Positions 33,889 through 42,243 of a DNA stretch of 64,000 nt are shown here, one piece after another. Positions within the stretch are counted from its first letter, which is position 1; each line of letters starts with the position of its first letter. The DNA is taken from NCBI GenBank assembly GCA_004020315.1, contig SAQG01000034.1, forward strand, positions 1-64,000. Reading direction: 5' to 3'. Both the position numbers and the translations under genes were made by a program. This DNA is from Mesorhizobium sp. (GTDB lineage Bacteria > Pseudomonadota > Alphaproteobacteria > Rhizobiales > Rhizobiaceae). A model generated the notes under the pieces. It was not told the origin of the DNA. It saw only the letters and a list, made by a program, of their open reading frames with translations, and made no database searches.

Positions 33889-33915
33889 AAGCCCGCGATC
33901 GACGCGGGCTTTTTC
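33889..33915 (+). terminator. Rho-independent terminator-like hairpin
   Basis: AAGCCCGCG, a five-base loop, CGCGGGCTT and then TTTCG form a nine-pair GC-rich stem followed by a T-run. It lies downstream of the IS21 fragment, between no intact genes, so it may have been carried in. Confidence 0.6.
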
Positions 33916-33922
33916 GTTGAAC

Positions 33923-33952
33923 CTAGTGGTGAAAGTCTGACACTTGGTACCG
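33923..33952. repeat. 30-bp repeat, copy 1 (inverted copy near 61437-61466)
   Basis: The sequence CTAGTGGTGAAAGTCTGACA followed by CTTGGTACC matches the reverse complement of a stretch near 61466 at about 27 of 30 positions, with transitions only. The two copies face each other across the transfer operon and CBASS genes. Probably ends of the same insertion element family. Confidence 0.5.
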
Positions 33953-34079
33953 GTGGACGGCAAGAACCGACCCCTAAGCGGACGGCGAAACCTAATCTCA
34001 AGCTTCTGTTTGAAGCAGATAGCGACGGGTCAAATAGGTTCCGTCTATCAAAGCACTCCGTACGACGTGGGGACGCAGA

Positions 34080-34328
34080 TCAGCCGAGGCAAGCTCGGTA
34101 ACCCAGCTTCTCCAACGATTGGCTCCACTCTTCGGGAACACCAGTGGAGTTGACGACAGCGAGGACGTCGATCTCGGGCTTTGCCGCCAGTCCCGGAACG
34201 GCGGTGCTTCCGACATGACGGATTTCCATCAACGCGGACCCGAATATGGGAGTCAGTCGCTCCGCTTCATCCGCATACTTTTGCGGCCACTTTGGATCAT
34301 ACGTCTGTATCGAACTGGTGAGTGGCAT
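34080..34328 (-). pseudogene. GrpB-family nucleotidyltransferase fragment
   Basis: The frame from the ATG at 34328 starts MPLTSSIQTYDPKWPQKYAD and includes FGSALMEIRHVGSTAVPGL and KPEIDVLAVV, the GrpB family start with its GS...D-x-D-like core. The family normally has about 170 residues, but here it ends after 82 at a junction with unrelated sequence. It was probably cut by the mobile-element rearrangements to its left. Confidence 0.75.
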
Positions 34329-34481
34329 GGGTAGGACATAAGTCGACCGGAAGGCTCCGCGCAAGGGCAAGCTTGAGGGCAGCTTCCCACCCCATTCCTG
34401 TCATGGGCGTGCTGGTGAACTGACCGGCCAACGCCAAACTCTTGCTCACCGGCCCGACTTGTCAGCAGACGACAGAACCAC

Positions 34482-35489
34482 TCAACGGCCGCGCCTTAGT
34501 AACCGCTTCAAGCTCAAACCGGCCAACAAAATGTAAGGCGGCATGGCGAGCGAATAGTGACCACAGTTTAATTCCAAAATATTTGGCCTAGCCCCAGCGT
34601 CCTTCAGCCTCTGCATGAACCTCTCCGATAGCTCTGGCAACACCACTTTGTCTCTCTTAGCCAACACAACCTGAAGATCGAGATCAGGCCGTGCCAAACT
34701 ATGCGCGTAATTCTCCAAGTTAAGTGGACCCCAGGCCCTTCTGAGATCGGTCAGCTCAATCGCAGGCTCAAGGCTATCGCGTATCGATCGTGTCGCGCGG
34801 CCCGTCCAAACCATATCCGCTAGACTCCCCGCCGTCAGAAACAACGAGGCTTTTGACACAGCCAAGTCGTGTGCCGCGACTATGGCCGCAACCCAGGAAC
34901 CTAAGCTCATTCCGAGAACCGAAATCTCTCGATAGCCTTCGCTTTTCAACCAACGTATGAGTTTTCGCCCATCCAACACTGCCTGCCTTACAGATTGGAT
35001 CGTTCGACCGAGATTAGGGCTAAGCATATAGTCGGCGTGCACGGAGCCGGGACGGCTGCGTTCGAAGTGATAAGGCATAGCAATCTCGACAACCGTGATG
35101 CCACGCTGCGAGAAAAAGTTGGCAATCTGACGATTCCGGGCGCTTGCATTCCAATGGTGAAAAATCACCATCGCCTGATCGAACGAACCGCTTTCCGTGA
35201 TTTTCGCCCAGACTACATTGTTCTCTTCGATGTCAGTAGAAATGTCCGATGGAAATTTGAGCCACCCGCCTTGCCTTTCAAAACCCTGATCGCTCCCGCT
35301 CGGCTCATCGAAAAAGGCTGGATCAGCCACGGCTTGGTCCGCAAGGGCACAGAATTCCCCGATACTCGTTATCTTCTTCGCACCTGGAAAGGCGCGTTCC
35401 GCGTCAAGGACGAAATCCGTTGGTTTCTTCCCTTCCTCTCCGCGAAGGGCCCGGCGTTCGTCCCAACGATCGAGCCAACTATGAAACAC
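34482..35489 (-). CDS. Alpha/beta hydrolase (ABHD18/DUF2048-like)
   Basis: A 335-residue cytoplasmic alpha/beta hydrolase. The nucleophile elbow is ISVLGMSLGSWVAAI (G-M-S-L-G). A later AKRDKVVLPE offers the acid and LELNCGHYSLAM the histidine. The N-terminal VIFHHWNASARNRQIANFF resembles the oxyanion-hole region of ABHD18-type enzymes. The substrate is unknown. Its start overlaps the end of the RcgA-family gene by 11 bases, so the two are cotranscribed and may act together at the membrane. All three triad positions appear present. Confidence 0.8.
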   Translation of the reverse strand: MFHSWLDRWDERRALRGEEGKKPTDFVLDAERAFPGAKKITSIGEFCALADQAVADPAFFDEPSGSDQGFERQGGWLKFPSDISTDIEENNVVWAKITESGSFDQAMVIFHHWNASARNRQIANFFSQRGITVVEIAMPYHFERSRPGSVHADYMLSPNLGRTIQSVRQAVLDGRKLIRWLKSEGYREISVLGMSLGSWVAAIVAAHDLAVSKASLFLTAGSLADMVWTGRATRSIRDSLEPAIELTDLRRAWGPLNLENYAHSLARPDLDLQVVLAKRDKVVLPELSERFMQRLKDAGARPNILELNCGHYSLAMPPYILLAGLSLKRLLRRGR

Positions 35490-37092
35490 TCTGATTGTTT
35501 CCTAACTCGCTCGCTCGCCAGCGGCCTAATCCTGGATCGAACAGGCCGTATAGTCCGACTAGCACTGAGATGGCCAGAAGGGTGGAAAAGCCGGCAAACG
35601 CGTCGATCAACAAGTAGCTGACAACAAGTGACGCCACGACCGCCGACATCTTCCACAAAGGCGCATGAAATCGACCTCCGACACCTAATCGGATGGAGCC
35701 ATACAGAAATACAAAACAGGTCGAAATAACGATAAGAAGGCTGCTGTAATGCGTCGGCATACGATAGCGGAACCCGGTGCTCACATCATCGCGACCTTGG
35801 AACATCGAAGACACATCGCCGACCAACCACGCCACAATATTCTCCCCACTGGATGCCAGATAAGAGCTTTGGACCTTCATCCATATGGCGACCAGAACCC
35901 CCAAAACAGTACACCGAAAAACCCCACGCATCACTGTGAGGCCGGCTTCATTGAGCTCTTGCTGATGATCAACATGCGGCAGCTTCTTCAATTCGTCTCC
36001 AATTCTCCAAAGATCATGAACAACCGTATAGAGCAAAATGAGACCTGCGAAGAAAAGATAAAACACCAGGCACATGTATAGGTAAGCGAGCCCCGTAAAA
36101 ATGACTGTTTCGGGGACAGATATGACCTCAGGACGCACAAGAGCTATTTTTCCCCAATCCATGGCATAGTTGCCACCGCCCTTCATCAACGGGATCAAGG
36201 ACACGCCGATCCATTGAAAAAGACCGGCGAACAGCAAGCAAATCAAAAAAACCGACCAATATGTGTACGAGGAAGCGTCAACGTTGCGCGACCAGGCGTC
36301 GTCGCTTTCCACCTGATCGCCCTGCGCTGCGAGCTTTCTGCGCCCCTCACTTTTCCAGAAGACCAGCAACTCTATAACGAAGAAGAAAAACAGCGGTAAG
36401 AACACCATAAAGTCGAGTGTCCAATTTGCGGCCCAAAGGAATCCAACCTGCTTAACGAGCCCGTCCGCTCGCTCGTAGGTGACGTTGTGGATACCAATGA
36501 TGTACGACAAAAAGCCGAGGGCGGTCATGCCGGCAAACACCGACGCCGGTAAATTCAGGGGAGATCCGTGACTAAAAAACGCCTCCGATTTCCTCGCCAA
36601 ACTAAAACTCCGCCTCGGCTCCTTGGCGTCAGTATCCCGCGTCAGCTCTGCCGGGGAGTCTGTCTCGTCATCGAAGGTCGCAGTCAGTGCCGTATCTGGA
36701 ATCTCCTGTGCAACGCTGCTTCCGGCTCTCTTCCATTCTCGTCTCTTGGCCGATAACCGCGATTGCGCGGCACTAAGCTCCATCTGCCATTCGCTGGTTG
36801 CCACCGGATCATCGCACCCAAAAACCCTCGCCAGCCAACGAATATTGGCAGTGCTAATTCCCTTCTTGTTCTCTTGAAACCAAAGCTGCACCGTTCGCAG
36901 ATCGACCCCAATCCGGTTGGAATCGATCAGTGAAATCGCCTCTGCGAGAAGCTCGGGCGTCCATGGGCCTGCAGGAAACCCGTCCTTGCCCAATGGCCTA
37001 CCAGCACCCGCCGCGGCCAACCGCTTGAATATTTCTTTGAAATCACTTTCGTCCCCCGGCGGAGGGAGAAATATTTTTCCATTCTTAATCAA
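35479..37092 (-). CDS. RcgA-family putative membrane transporter
   Basis: This 537-residue protein has a soluble N-terminus of about 190 residues (IFLPPPGDESDFKEIFKRL, VDLRTVQLWFQENKKGIS, IRWLARVFGCDDPVATSEW) with a helix-turn-helix-like character, then seven or eight hydrophobic segments (for example NWTLDFMVFLPLFFFFVIEL and LYMCLVFYLFFAGLILLYTV). This matches the proteins annotated RcgA in rhizobial plasmids, where they occur near conjugation genes. Transport activity is assumed from topology only. The gene heads a two-gene unit with the hydrolase and is divergent from a small gene on the other strand. Confidence 0.72.
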   Translation of the reverse strand: MIKNGKIFLPPPGDESDFKEIFKRLAAAGAGRPLGKDGFPAGPWTPELLAEAISLIDSNRIGVDLRTVQLWFQENKKGISTANIRWLARVFGCDDPVATSEWQMELSAAQSRLSAKRREWKRAGSSVAQEIPDTALTATFDDETDSPAELTRDTDAKEPRRSFSLARKSEAFFSHGSPLNLPASVFAGMTALGFLSYIIGIHNVTYERADGLVKQVGFLWAANWTLDFMVFLPLFFFFVIELLVFWKSEGRRKLAAQGDQVESDDAWSRNVDASSYTYWSVFLICLLFAGLFQWIGVSLIPLMKGGGNYAMDWGKIALVRPEVISVPETVIFTGLAYLYMCLVFYLFFAGLILLYTVVHDLWRIGDELKKLPHVDHQQELNEAGLTVMRGVFRCTVLGVLVAIWMKVQSSYLASSGENIVAWLVGDVSSMFQGRDDVSTGFRYRMPTHYSSLLIVISTCFVFLYGSIRLGVGGRFHAPLWKMSAVVASLVVSYLLIDAFAGFSTLLAISVLVGLYGLFDPGLGRWRASELGNNQSVS

Positions 37093-37205
37093 AGGCTTAC
37101 AGGCGCTGCTTTCGTTTCGTTTCGTATCCTATCGTGCTCTCGTCCTTGATCAACGTTTTTATCAACTCGATTTTGGCCGGGGTGGCAGGGGCGGAGTGTG
37201 CCCGC

Positions 37206-37583
37206 ATGAGGAATGAAGCCATGCTGAGCCTAGGAAAATCTTCAAATGACCTATCCGGAGACAACCATTTCACTCGGCAGAATCGTACGGCGATTAATGC
37301 TGAGGCGCGGCTCGGCACCCTGGCCGACATAACCGAACGACATGTCGCAGCTCAAAGAGCGGCCAAAGCGTTGCGAGAGGCTGAGAAGGGGCCCGGGGCT
37401 GGCGACGTGATCGCGTTGGACGAGGCCGCGGCGCGGCGCGACGTGATTGCGTATCAGCCCGCCGATCACCGAGAATCCATCGGGAAGCTGGTATACATCG
37501 CGGCATATTTGATCGCGAGGCGGGAGCGTCTCGAGGAAAGGGAAATGGCGACGGTTATGGAGATGGCGGCGCCTTTTGGGTGA
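37206..37583 (+). CDS. Hypothetical protein, possible transfer-region gene
   Basis: A 125-residue soluble protein, mostly helical (ADITERHVAAQRAAKALREA, VYIAAYLIARRERLEEREMA). I do not recognise it. The ATG at 37206 has GGAG nine bases upstream. The frame is open further up, but those codons overlap the promoter region of the divergent RcgA gene. A good hairpin terminator follows at 37611, which supports a real transcript. Confidence 0.5.
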   Translation: MRNEAMLSLGKSSNDLSGDNHFTRQNRTAINAEARLGTLADITERHVAAQRAAKALREAEKGPGAGDVIALDEAAARRDVIAYQPADHRESIGKLVYIAAYLIARRERLEEREMATVMEMAAPFG

Positions 37584-37610
37584 GGTGATCGGCCATCATG
37601 GGGGTGAACA

Positions 37611-37635
37611 AGCCCGCTGAAAAGCGGGCTTCTTC
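37611..37635 (+). terminator. Rho-independent terminator
   Basis: AGCCCGCT, loop GAAA, AGCGGGCT, then TCTTC. The eight-pair stem with tetraloop lies 28 bases after the stop of the plus-strand hypothetical gene and 26 bases beyond the end of the minus-strand small membrane gene. It may end both transcripts. Confidence 0.65.
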
Positions 37636-37655
37636 ATGCCACAGGTGCTTGCGGG

Positions 37656-37829
37656 TCAAAGTCGATCTGCTCTTCCGTGGATCAACCTGATCGCACCGGC
37701 TTGCACGGCACCGGTCAAGCATCCCCAAATCAAAGCGGCGATGAAGTTCCAGCCGAAAAGCAGGGCAATGACGAGGCAGATCAGACCTGTCGCACAGACT
37801 GTGGCGTAGTCGAGCAGTTCGTCTTCCAT
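37656..37829 (-). CDS. Small membrane protein
   Basis: A 57-residue protein from the ATG at 37829 (a GTG at 37841 is also possible). It has two hydrophobic stretches (VCATGLICLVIALLFGW and FIAALIWGCLTGAVQAG) separated by a short turn. I do not recognise it. It is the last gene of the minus-strand group of small exported and membrane proteins that is divergent from the virB operon. Confidence 0.5.
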   Translation of the reverse strand: MEDELLDYATVCATGLICLVIALLFGWNFIAALIWGCLTGAVQAGAIRLIHGRADRL

Positions 37830-37886
37830 TTTCAGCAACACCTGTTTTCGTCGGTGTCGCCGTTCGAGAACGGCGGCGGAGGCCGG

Positions 37887-38306
37887 CTAGTTGATGGTAG
37901 CGATCCATTCTCCGGATGCGTCTTTGGCAAACCCGACGACGCGATCCAGGGGCTGAGCCTGTGGTGACATCTTGATTGATGTCATGCACGATACTCCGGG
38001 GCCGCTACTGTTCTTGTCGCACTGGCCGAGAGCAAGCGAGATCTCGGGCATGTTGTTGCGGTCCCAAACGAGCGGCGAAGCTTCCTGTGCCTTCCGGAAG
38101 GCGGCAAGAGCTTCATCCTCCGTCGGCGCTTCGACGATCGGGGCTTGCGGAACAGGGCACAGTGAAGGATCGGCAGAAATAGCCGCTGTGAGTTCGGCCT
38201 TAGAAAGCGCCTGTGCTTCGACGCCGGGCATCGCAAGCCATGTGCCGCCAGCGCCGGCTAACAAGCCAACGGTGGCGGCAATCGCGAGAAGTGCGTTTTG
38301 GTTCAC
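37887..38306 (-). CDS. Small exported or membrane-anchored protein
   Basis: The protein has 139 residues. It starts at a GTG with a strong AGGTGAGGA site seven bases upstream. An N-terminal hydrophobic segment (LLAIAATVGLLAGAGGTWLA) is a signal peptide or anchor. The mature part contains three cysteines (SLCPVPQ, GQCDKNSSG, VSCMTSIKM) and ends VGFAKDASGEWIATIN. The family is not recognised. It sits among periplasmic proteins next to the transfer operon, and a conjugation-accessory role is inferred. Confidence 0.6.
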   Translation of the reverse strand: MNQNALLAIAATVGLLAGAGGTWLAMPGVEAQALSKAELTAAISADPSLCPVPQAPIVEAPTEDEALAAFRKAQEASPLVWDRNNMPEISLALGQCDKNSSGPGVSCMTSIKMSPQAQPLDRVVGFAKDASGEWIATIN

Positions 38307-38320
38307 GCTGGAGTCCTCAC

Positions 38321-38872
38321 CTAAAGATTCAAATTGAACCAGTGGCGTTGTTTTACGCCTTGGTCGTTCGGGATGTCGAAATACCAGGGATCGGCGCGGC
38401 GGGGACGCATTGACGAGATTTCTTTAGTGCAGCTAACGCTTCCGTTGTCGCTGTCACGACCAGCGCGACGAACGGGGATAGTGAGGCCATTTTTGTCGGC
38501 CTGGCTGTTAAACCTCGATTTGCAGACATTCACTGTCTTGACGCACTGATCGGGGACACGGCGATTGCCTTCCTTGCCCCGCTCGCTATAGCCGACCTTC
38601 GAGCCTTCCGGGCAGTCTGCGTACTCTTGGCGGCCAGGTTCTCCAGCCTTTGCTTCGTGGCAAATCGGCCAAGAGAAGCCTGGCTTCGCCATGGCGCGAA
38701 TGAGTTTCGTCATTGGCGGAACGCAGTAGGAGACGCCATGCCAGGACGGACTTTGCGAGGCAGCACAGAGCATTACTTGGCAACCCCAGGAGGCATCTTG
38801 AGCCCTGGCGGCGGTAGCAGGCAGGATAGCGACGGCTGCTAGGCTGGCTGCCGCATAAAGCAGGTTTTTCAT
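38321..38872 (-). CDS. Cysteine-rich exported protein
   Basis: A 183-residue protein with a signal peptide (MKNLLYAAASLAAVAILPATAARA) and nine or so cysteines in the mature part (WGCQVMLCAASQSP, VSYCVPPM, WPICHEAKAG, YADCPEG, VPDQCVKTVNVCKSRF), so it is probably disulphide-rich. The ATG at 38872 is chosen for the signal peptide. One base separates it from the stop of the membrane-protein gene upstream. The function is unknown. Similar proteins accompany rhizobial VirB regions as far as I recall. Confidence 0.65.
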   Translation of the reverse strand: MKNLLYAAASLAAVAILPATAARAQDASWGCQVMLCAASQSPSWHGVSYCVPPMTKLIRAMAKPGFSWPICHEAKAGEPGRQEYADCPEGSKVGYSERGKEGNRRVPDQCVKTVNVCKSRFNSQADKNGLTIPVRRAGRDSDNGSVSCTKEISSMRPRRADPWYFDIPNDQGVKQRHWFNLNL

Positions 38873-38873
38873 G

Positions 38874-39278
38874 TCAGGTGGTCCTCTCGATGGTGACTGC
38901 CGGTGTCGCCCGATCGACCTGGAGATTGTCGACGGGTAGGGCGGGCTGCGCTCGATCGCCGGCGGCATAAATGATGGCGGCGATGATCGCGAAGGCTGAG
39001 AACCAGAAGATCCCGATGCGGAACAGAAGCAGCTGGTTGGGTATGTCCCGGCACAGTGGCGGGAAAGCAAAGAGCCCAACCAGAAAGCTGTCGATTGCGA
39101 GGTTGCGTTGACTTTGAAAAAGGATCGACACGGCGAGCAGTAGCACAGCAAAGGGGCCATGCACCCACCAGATTCGTGAGGAAAGGACGATCAGCGCGAA
39201 CGATATCGGAATGGCAAGCAATAAGCTCGCCAAGGGATCGTTTGCGATGGCGTTCGCAATATGGGCGAAGTCTGGCAA
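38874..39278 (-). CDS. Small multi-pass membrane protein
   Basis: A 134-residue protein with three or four hydrophobic stretches (LASLLLAIPISFALIVLSSR, GPFAVLLLAVSILF, IGIFWFSAFAIIAAIIYAAG). Start choice: a TTG follows the stop of the upstream gene directly, with AGAGGA in place as ribosome site, so translation is coupled. The protein is not recognised. It is part of the minus-strand operon of envelope proteins. Confidence 0.6.
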   Translation of the reverse strand: MPDFAHIANAIANDPLASLLLAIPISFALIVLSSRIWWVHGPFAVLLLAVSILFQSQRNLAIDSFLVGLFAFPPLCRDIPNQLLLFRIGIFWFSAFAIIAAIIYAAGDRAQPALPVDNLQVDRATPAVTIERTT

Positions 39279-39980
39279 CTATCGATCTGTCCTCTTCGGT
39301 TTTTTGCGAGCGTCGGCGAAGGGAGGCGAAATTTCGCTTTCCCGTTCTGCAAGAAGATTGAAATCAGCGATCGGCCGGCGATCTGAGGTCTTGTCCACGG
39401 CCTTCCGTCGCCACTCGTTCATGTCGAGAACATAAGTCGCCCACATGCCGTAACGTGCCGCCATGGCGTGACGCTGATAGGTGATGTACTGGCCGTTGTA
39501 GGGATAAGGGGTTGCGACCCGCGCCCAGCCGACGCGGAGCATTTCGAGCGCGAGATCGCGGCCCGTTACGACGCAACGGGCGGATGGTACACCGTCATTG
39601 CCGTAGGCGAGAACGGTGCATTCGACGGATTTATTGCCGACTGTTCGTTTAAGCCAGGCTTTGGCGAATGGGCCGCAAGGGACCGGAGGCGGTACTTTGA
39701 TGCGCTCACGGTCTTCCCATTTCGGATTGAACGCCCATTGGGGCAGCTCGCAAGCATCAATGTCTGCGAGACGAATTCCCTGAGCGAATTGGGGATACCA
39801 GAGGGTGCGACCGTCTATGACGGCGACGCGCCCTTTGAAGACGGGATAGACGGGAGCGGGCTCAACTGCGCGCGGCTCATAGCGGACTGGAGCCGGGCTC
39901 CTGATGATATCGGCAGCCATCGCGGGGGTCGCGGCGATGGCTGCTGCAACAATGACCGTAGCGACGGCGGTTTTTTTCAT
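39279..39980 (-). CDS. Exported staphylococcal-nuclease-like protein (copy A, motif mostly kept)
   Basis: A 233-residue protein with a signal peptide (MKKTAVATVIVAAAIAATPAMA). The SNase-like core reads VFKGRVAVIDGRTLWYPQ, then IRLADIDACELPQ, where Arg, Asp and Glu occupy the positions of the catalytic R-x-x-x-I-D-A-P-E of thermonuclease. It ends with RHAMAARYGMWATYV, matching the conserved A-x-x-x-G-x-W helix. One acidic residue after the first DG is replaced (DGRT rather than DGDT). It is the first-listed of three tandem paralogues and overlaps the next by 4 bases. It may trim DNA in the periplasm or have become a binding protein. Confidence 0.75.
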   Translation of the reverse strand: MKKTAVATVIVAAAIAATPAMAADIIRSPAPVRYEPRAVEPAPVYPVFKGRVAVIDGRTLWYPQFAQGIRLADIDACELPQWAFNPKWEDRERIKVPPPVPCGPFAKAWLKRTVGNKSVECTVLAYGNDGVPSARCVVTGRDLALEMLRVGWARVATPYPYNGQYITYQRHAMAARYGMWATYVLDMNEWRRKAVDKTSDRRPIADFNLLAERESEISPPFADARKKPKRTDR

Positions 39981-40516
39981 TGTTTTGCTTTCTTGGCTCG
40001 CTCGTTGGCCGATCGGCTCAGAAGGACGGCCGGGTGTTGGACGTCTTGGAACTGCCACAAGCCAGCCAGCCTTTCGCGGGCGTCCTGTTCGGCAACAGCA
40101 TAGGGAGGATGAAAGGGCAGGCCTTCGGCGTTGAGCGAAGCGAAGGCATAGCCGCTGGCGATCATCATTGTAGCCAGGTCGAGCCGGTCTTTGCCCACCG
40201 TGGCGTAGCAGACGACATAGGAGAGGTCGGCCGTCTTGGCGACGGGAGCACACACCGGTTTCGTGTCCTTGATGTAGGCGGCGAAGACGGCCAGCGAAGC
40301 ATCGCCACAGTCGCGCTTTTGGCCACTCTTGTCGGTATAGGCCGTACCACGCAAGCAGGATTGGACGCCGAAGAGGCGGTATTTCTGTCCGTCTGAAACC
40401 CACGTATCGCCAGTTTCGAGCGTGATGCCTGGCTGAAGGTCGAAATAGCCAGCCGGGGCGGCTGATACTGCCGCCGGAGTCAACGCGACGCTAAGAAGGG
40501 CGAGAAGCCGTCTCAT
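39977..40516 (-). CDS. Exported staphylococcal-nuclease-like protein (copy B, degenerate)
   Basis: A 179-residue protein with a signal peptide (MRRLLALLSVALTPAAVSA). The SNase fold is recognisable (KYRLFGVQSCLRG, YVVCYATVGKDRLDLATMMI, SGYAFASLN, ERLAGLWQFQ), but the I-D-A-P-E position reads V-Q-S-C, so catalytic acids are lost. A cysteine pair around DKSGQKRDCG is shared with its neighbours. I chose the ATG at 40516 for the signal peptide. It overlaps both flanking genes by 4 bases. It is probably a structural or binding derivative of a thermonuclease. Confidence 0.7.
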   Translation of the reverse strand: MRRLLALLSVALTPAAVSAAPAGYFDLQPGITLETGDTWVSDGQKYRLFGVQSCLRGTAYTDKSGQKRDCGDASLAVFAAYIKDTKPVCAPVAKTADLSYVVCYATVGKDRLDLATMMIASGYAFASLNAEGLPFHPPYAVAEQDARERLAGLWQFQDVQHPAVLLSRSANERAKKAKQ

Positions 40517-41121
40517 TGCGCATTTATCCGTGGATCGGACCACATGCCGTATGATCCCGCCTTGCCGATTTCTTCGGCCTTGGCGAGATCCGGGCGGACG
40601 TATGTTCCGTCCGGCTTCTTGGCGAGCCGAACCGCTCCAAGTGACAAAAGCTGTTCTTCGAACATGTCGACAGTGTCGAGACTGCCCGGGTAGTTGTAGT
40701 ATCCGTAGCAGGTCGCATTCTGCTTCGCGGCGTTCTGCTCACTCACGAACGCGCGGCAGAAAATCACCTTCGGGCTTTTCAACATGATCTGAAGCTGCTC
40801 TTGGGCGAATGCTGAGCACGCCCCGGCAAAGTCTTCCTTGCGGTTGACCATCTCGCCCTGACACGGCTCGAGCCCGAAAAGATGCAGCGTTGTTTTTTCA
40901 TCAACGCGAAATTCTGTCGGGGAGACGGCCTTGTAACCGGCCTGAGACGCATATCCCTTGCGGTCCACGATCTTGCCGGAACCGTCGTAATACTCGACGA
41001 CCAGCACCGTCTTGCCCGGTGCAGCCAGCGACTTGATGTAGTCCTTGTTGATGTCCTCTACGGACAAAGCCGGTGTTGCCATGACGCAACTAGCGAGTGT
41101 GGCGATAATGGTACGTTTCAT
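40513..41121 (-). CDS. Exported staphylococcal-nuclease-like protein (copy C, degenerate)
   Basis: A 202-residue protein with a signal peptide (MKRTIIATLASCVMATPALS). It has the third version of the SNase-like core: TTLHLFGLEPCQGE in place of the catalytic loop, CRAFVSEQNAAKQNATCYGY, and a closing KAEEIGKAGSYGMWSD that keeps the family's terminal helix. Catalytic residues are missing. It is the first gene of the minus-strand operon, divergent from virB1 with 159 bases between, so the two operons probably share a control region. Confidence 0.7.
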   Translation of the reverse strand: MKRTIIATLASCVMATPALSVEDINKDYIKSLAAPGKTVLVVEYYDGSGKIVDRKGYASQAGYKAVSPTEFRVDEKTTLHLFGLEPCQGEMVNRKEDFAGACSAFAQEQLQIMLKSPKVIFCRAFVSEQNAAKQNATCYGYYNYPGSLDTVDMFEEQLLSLGAVRLAKKPDGTYVRPDLAKAEEIGKAGSYGMWSDPRINAQ

Positions 41122-41280
41122 TTTCTAGCCCTAACCATCCTGGTGACATTGGATTACCCGCAAGAGGGGGGTTTAAGTATGGTGCAAAAACTTGTATCAC
41201 TACCCCAAATCGGTATCATGCACCTACGAACTTAATCGGTTTTCGTTGTAATCTCAACACCGCAAGTTAGGCGGGGGACG
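41122..41280. promoter_or_regulatory. Divergent promoter region of the virB and SNase-like operons
   Basis: The 159-base gap between oppositely oriented operons must hold both promoters. It contains AT-rich sequence, an imperfect pair GTATCAC and GGTATCAT, and a GGTGCA/TGCACC inverted pair 36 bases apart, which could be an operator. AGGCGGGGG is the ribosome site before virB1. Exact promoter boxes cannot be fixed. Confidence 0.5.
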
Positions 41281-42231
41281 ATGATCAGAAGGGCTAGAAT
41301 TGAAGGTGTTTCGCGATTGGCTGTAATGGCAGGCGCCTTAGCCTTAAATGCCGCTGGACCGATAGCGTCAACGGCTCAAGAATCGCAGAAACAAGCCGAA
41401 TTTGTTACGAACATGCCAGCTGCGGCGCCGGTCAATGACGCTTCGATCAGCGCTATTTTCGCAAACCGGTGGGGTAAGGCAAGCGGTGAATTCGTGCTTG
41501 GCTCTGACGGCGTGGTCGCGCCCGAAACGGCCTCACCGTCGGGGGCCGTTCAAGATAACCCTATTGGTACGTTCGCCCTTGGTTATGCATCTGATAAGAA
41601 TGCCCATAATGTTATCGATATGGGTAAGCTAGCGAATGGAGAGATTGCCCATAATGGTGTTGCCGAGCCGACAGCCACAAGCACGGCAAACGTGCAAGAT
41701 TGTGGGCCGTCTCCCTTAAGCCCCGCGGAAATCAAAAGCTTGGTCGTGGAAACGGCTCGTCGGCATAAGGTCGATGAAGTTTTCGCCACTGCCATTGCCT
41801 GGGCTGAAAGCGGATTTGACCAGACCCGCAATTCGGACAAGGGCGCGCGCGGCCCAATGCAGCTGATGCCCGGCACTGCAACACGCTTTGGTGTCGAAGA
41901 CGTTTGCGATCCTGCGCAGAACATCGAAGGCGGCATGAAGTACCTGCGCGTGCTGCTCGACGAGTTTCAAAATCCTCTGCTGGTGGCGGCTGCCTACAAC
42001 AGCGGAGAGCACCGGATTTATGAGCATGGCGGCATCCCACCGTTCAAGGAGACGGTCGGGTACGTCGCCAAGGTGGTGAATTACCAGCTAGGTCTGGCAA
42101 TGCCGACAGTCAGGACAAAGACCAGAGCGGCCGCCCCTGCGGCGATCGCTGATGCGGGTGATGACGGCAACGCCGGCGTCATTGCCGTGAAGAAAACCGG
42201 CAAGTTTGTCGGCGGTGTGATGCACTTTTGA
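41281..42231 (+). CDS. virB1: VirB1-like lytic transglycosylase
   Basis: A 316-residue protein with an N-terminal signal (LAVMAGALALNAAGPIAST) and, from about residue 140, an SLT domain: VDEVFATAIAWAESGFDQTR with the catalytic Glu, GARGPMQLMPGTATRFGVED, and AAYNSGEHRIYEHGGIPPF. VirB1 opens the peptidoglycan for assembly of the transfer channel. It is the first gene of the virB operon, with 12 bases to virB2. The domain is complete, and the long linker before it is of unknown purpose. Confidence 0.92.
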   Translation: MIRRARIEGVSRLAVMAGALALNAAGPIASTAQESQKQAEFVTNMPAAAPVNDASISAIFANRWGKASGEFVLGSDGVVAPETASPSGAVQDNPIGTFALGYASDKNAHNVIDMGKLANGEIAHNGVAEPTATSTANVQDCGPSPLSPAEIKSLVVETARRHKVDEVFATAIAWAESGFDQTRNSDKGARGPMQLMPGTATRFGVEDVCDPAQNIEGGMKYLRVLLDEFQNPLLVAAAYNSGEHRIYEHGGIPPFKETVGYVAKVVNYQLGLAMPTVRTKTRAAAPAAIADAGDDGNAGVIAVKKTGKFVGGVMHF

Positions 42232-42243
42232 AGGAGAGAAGGC

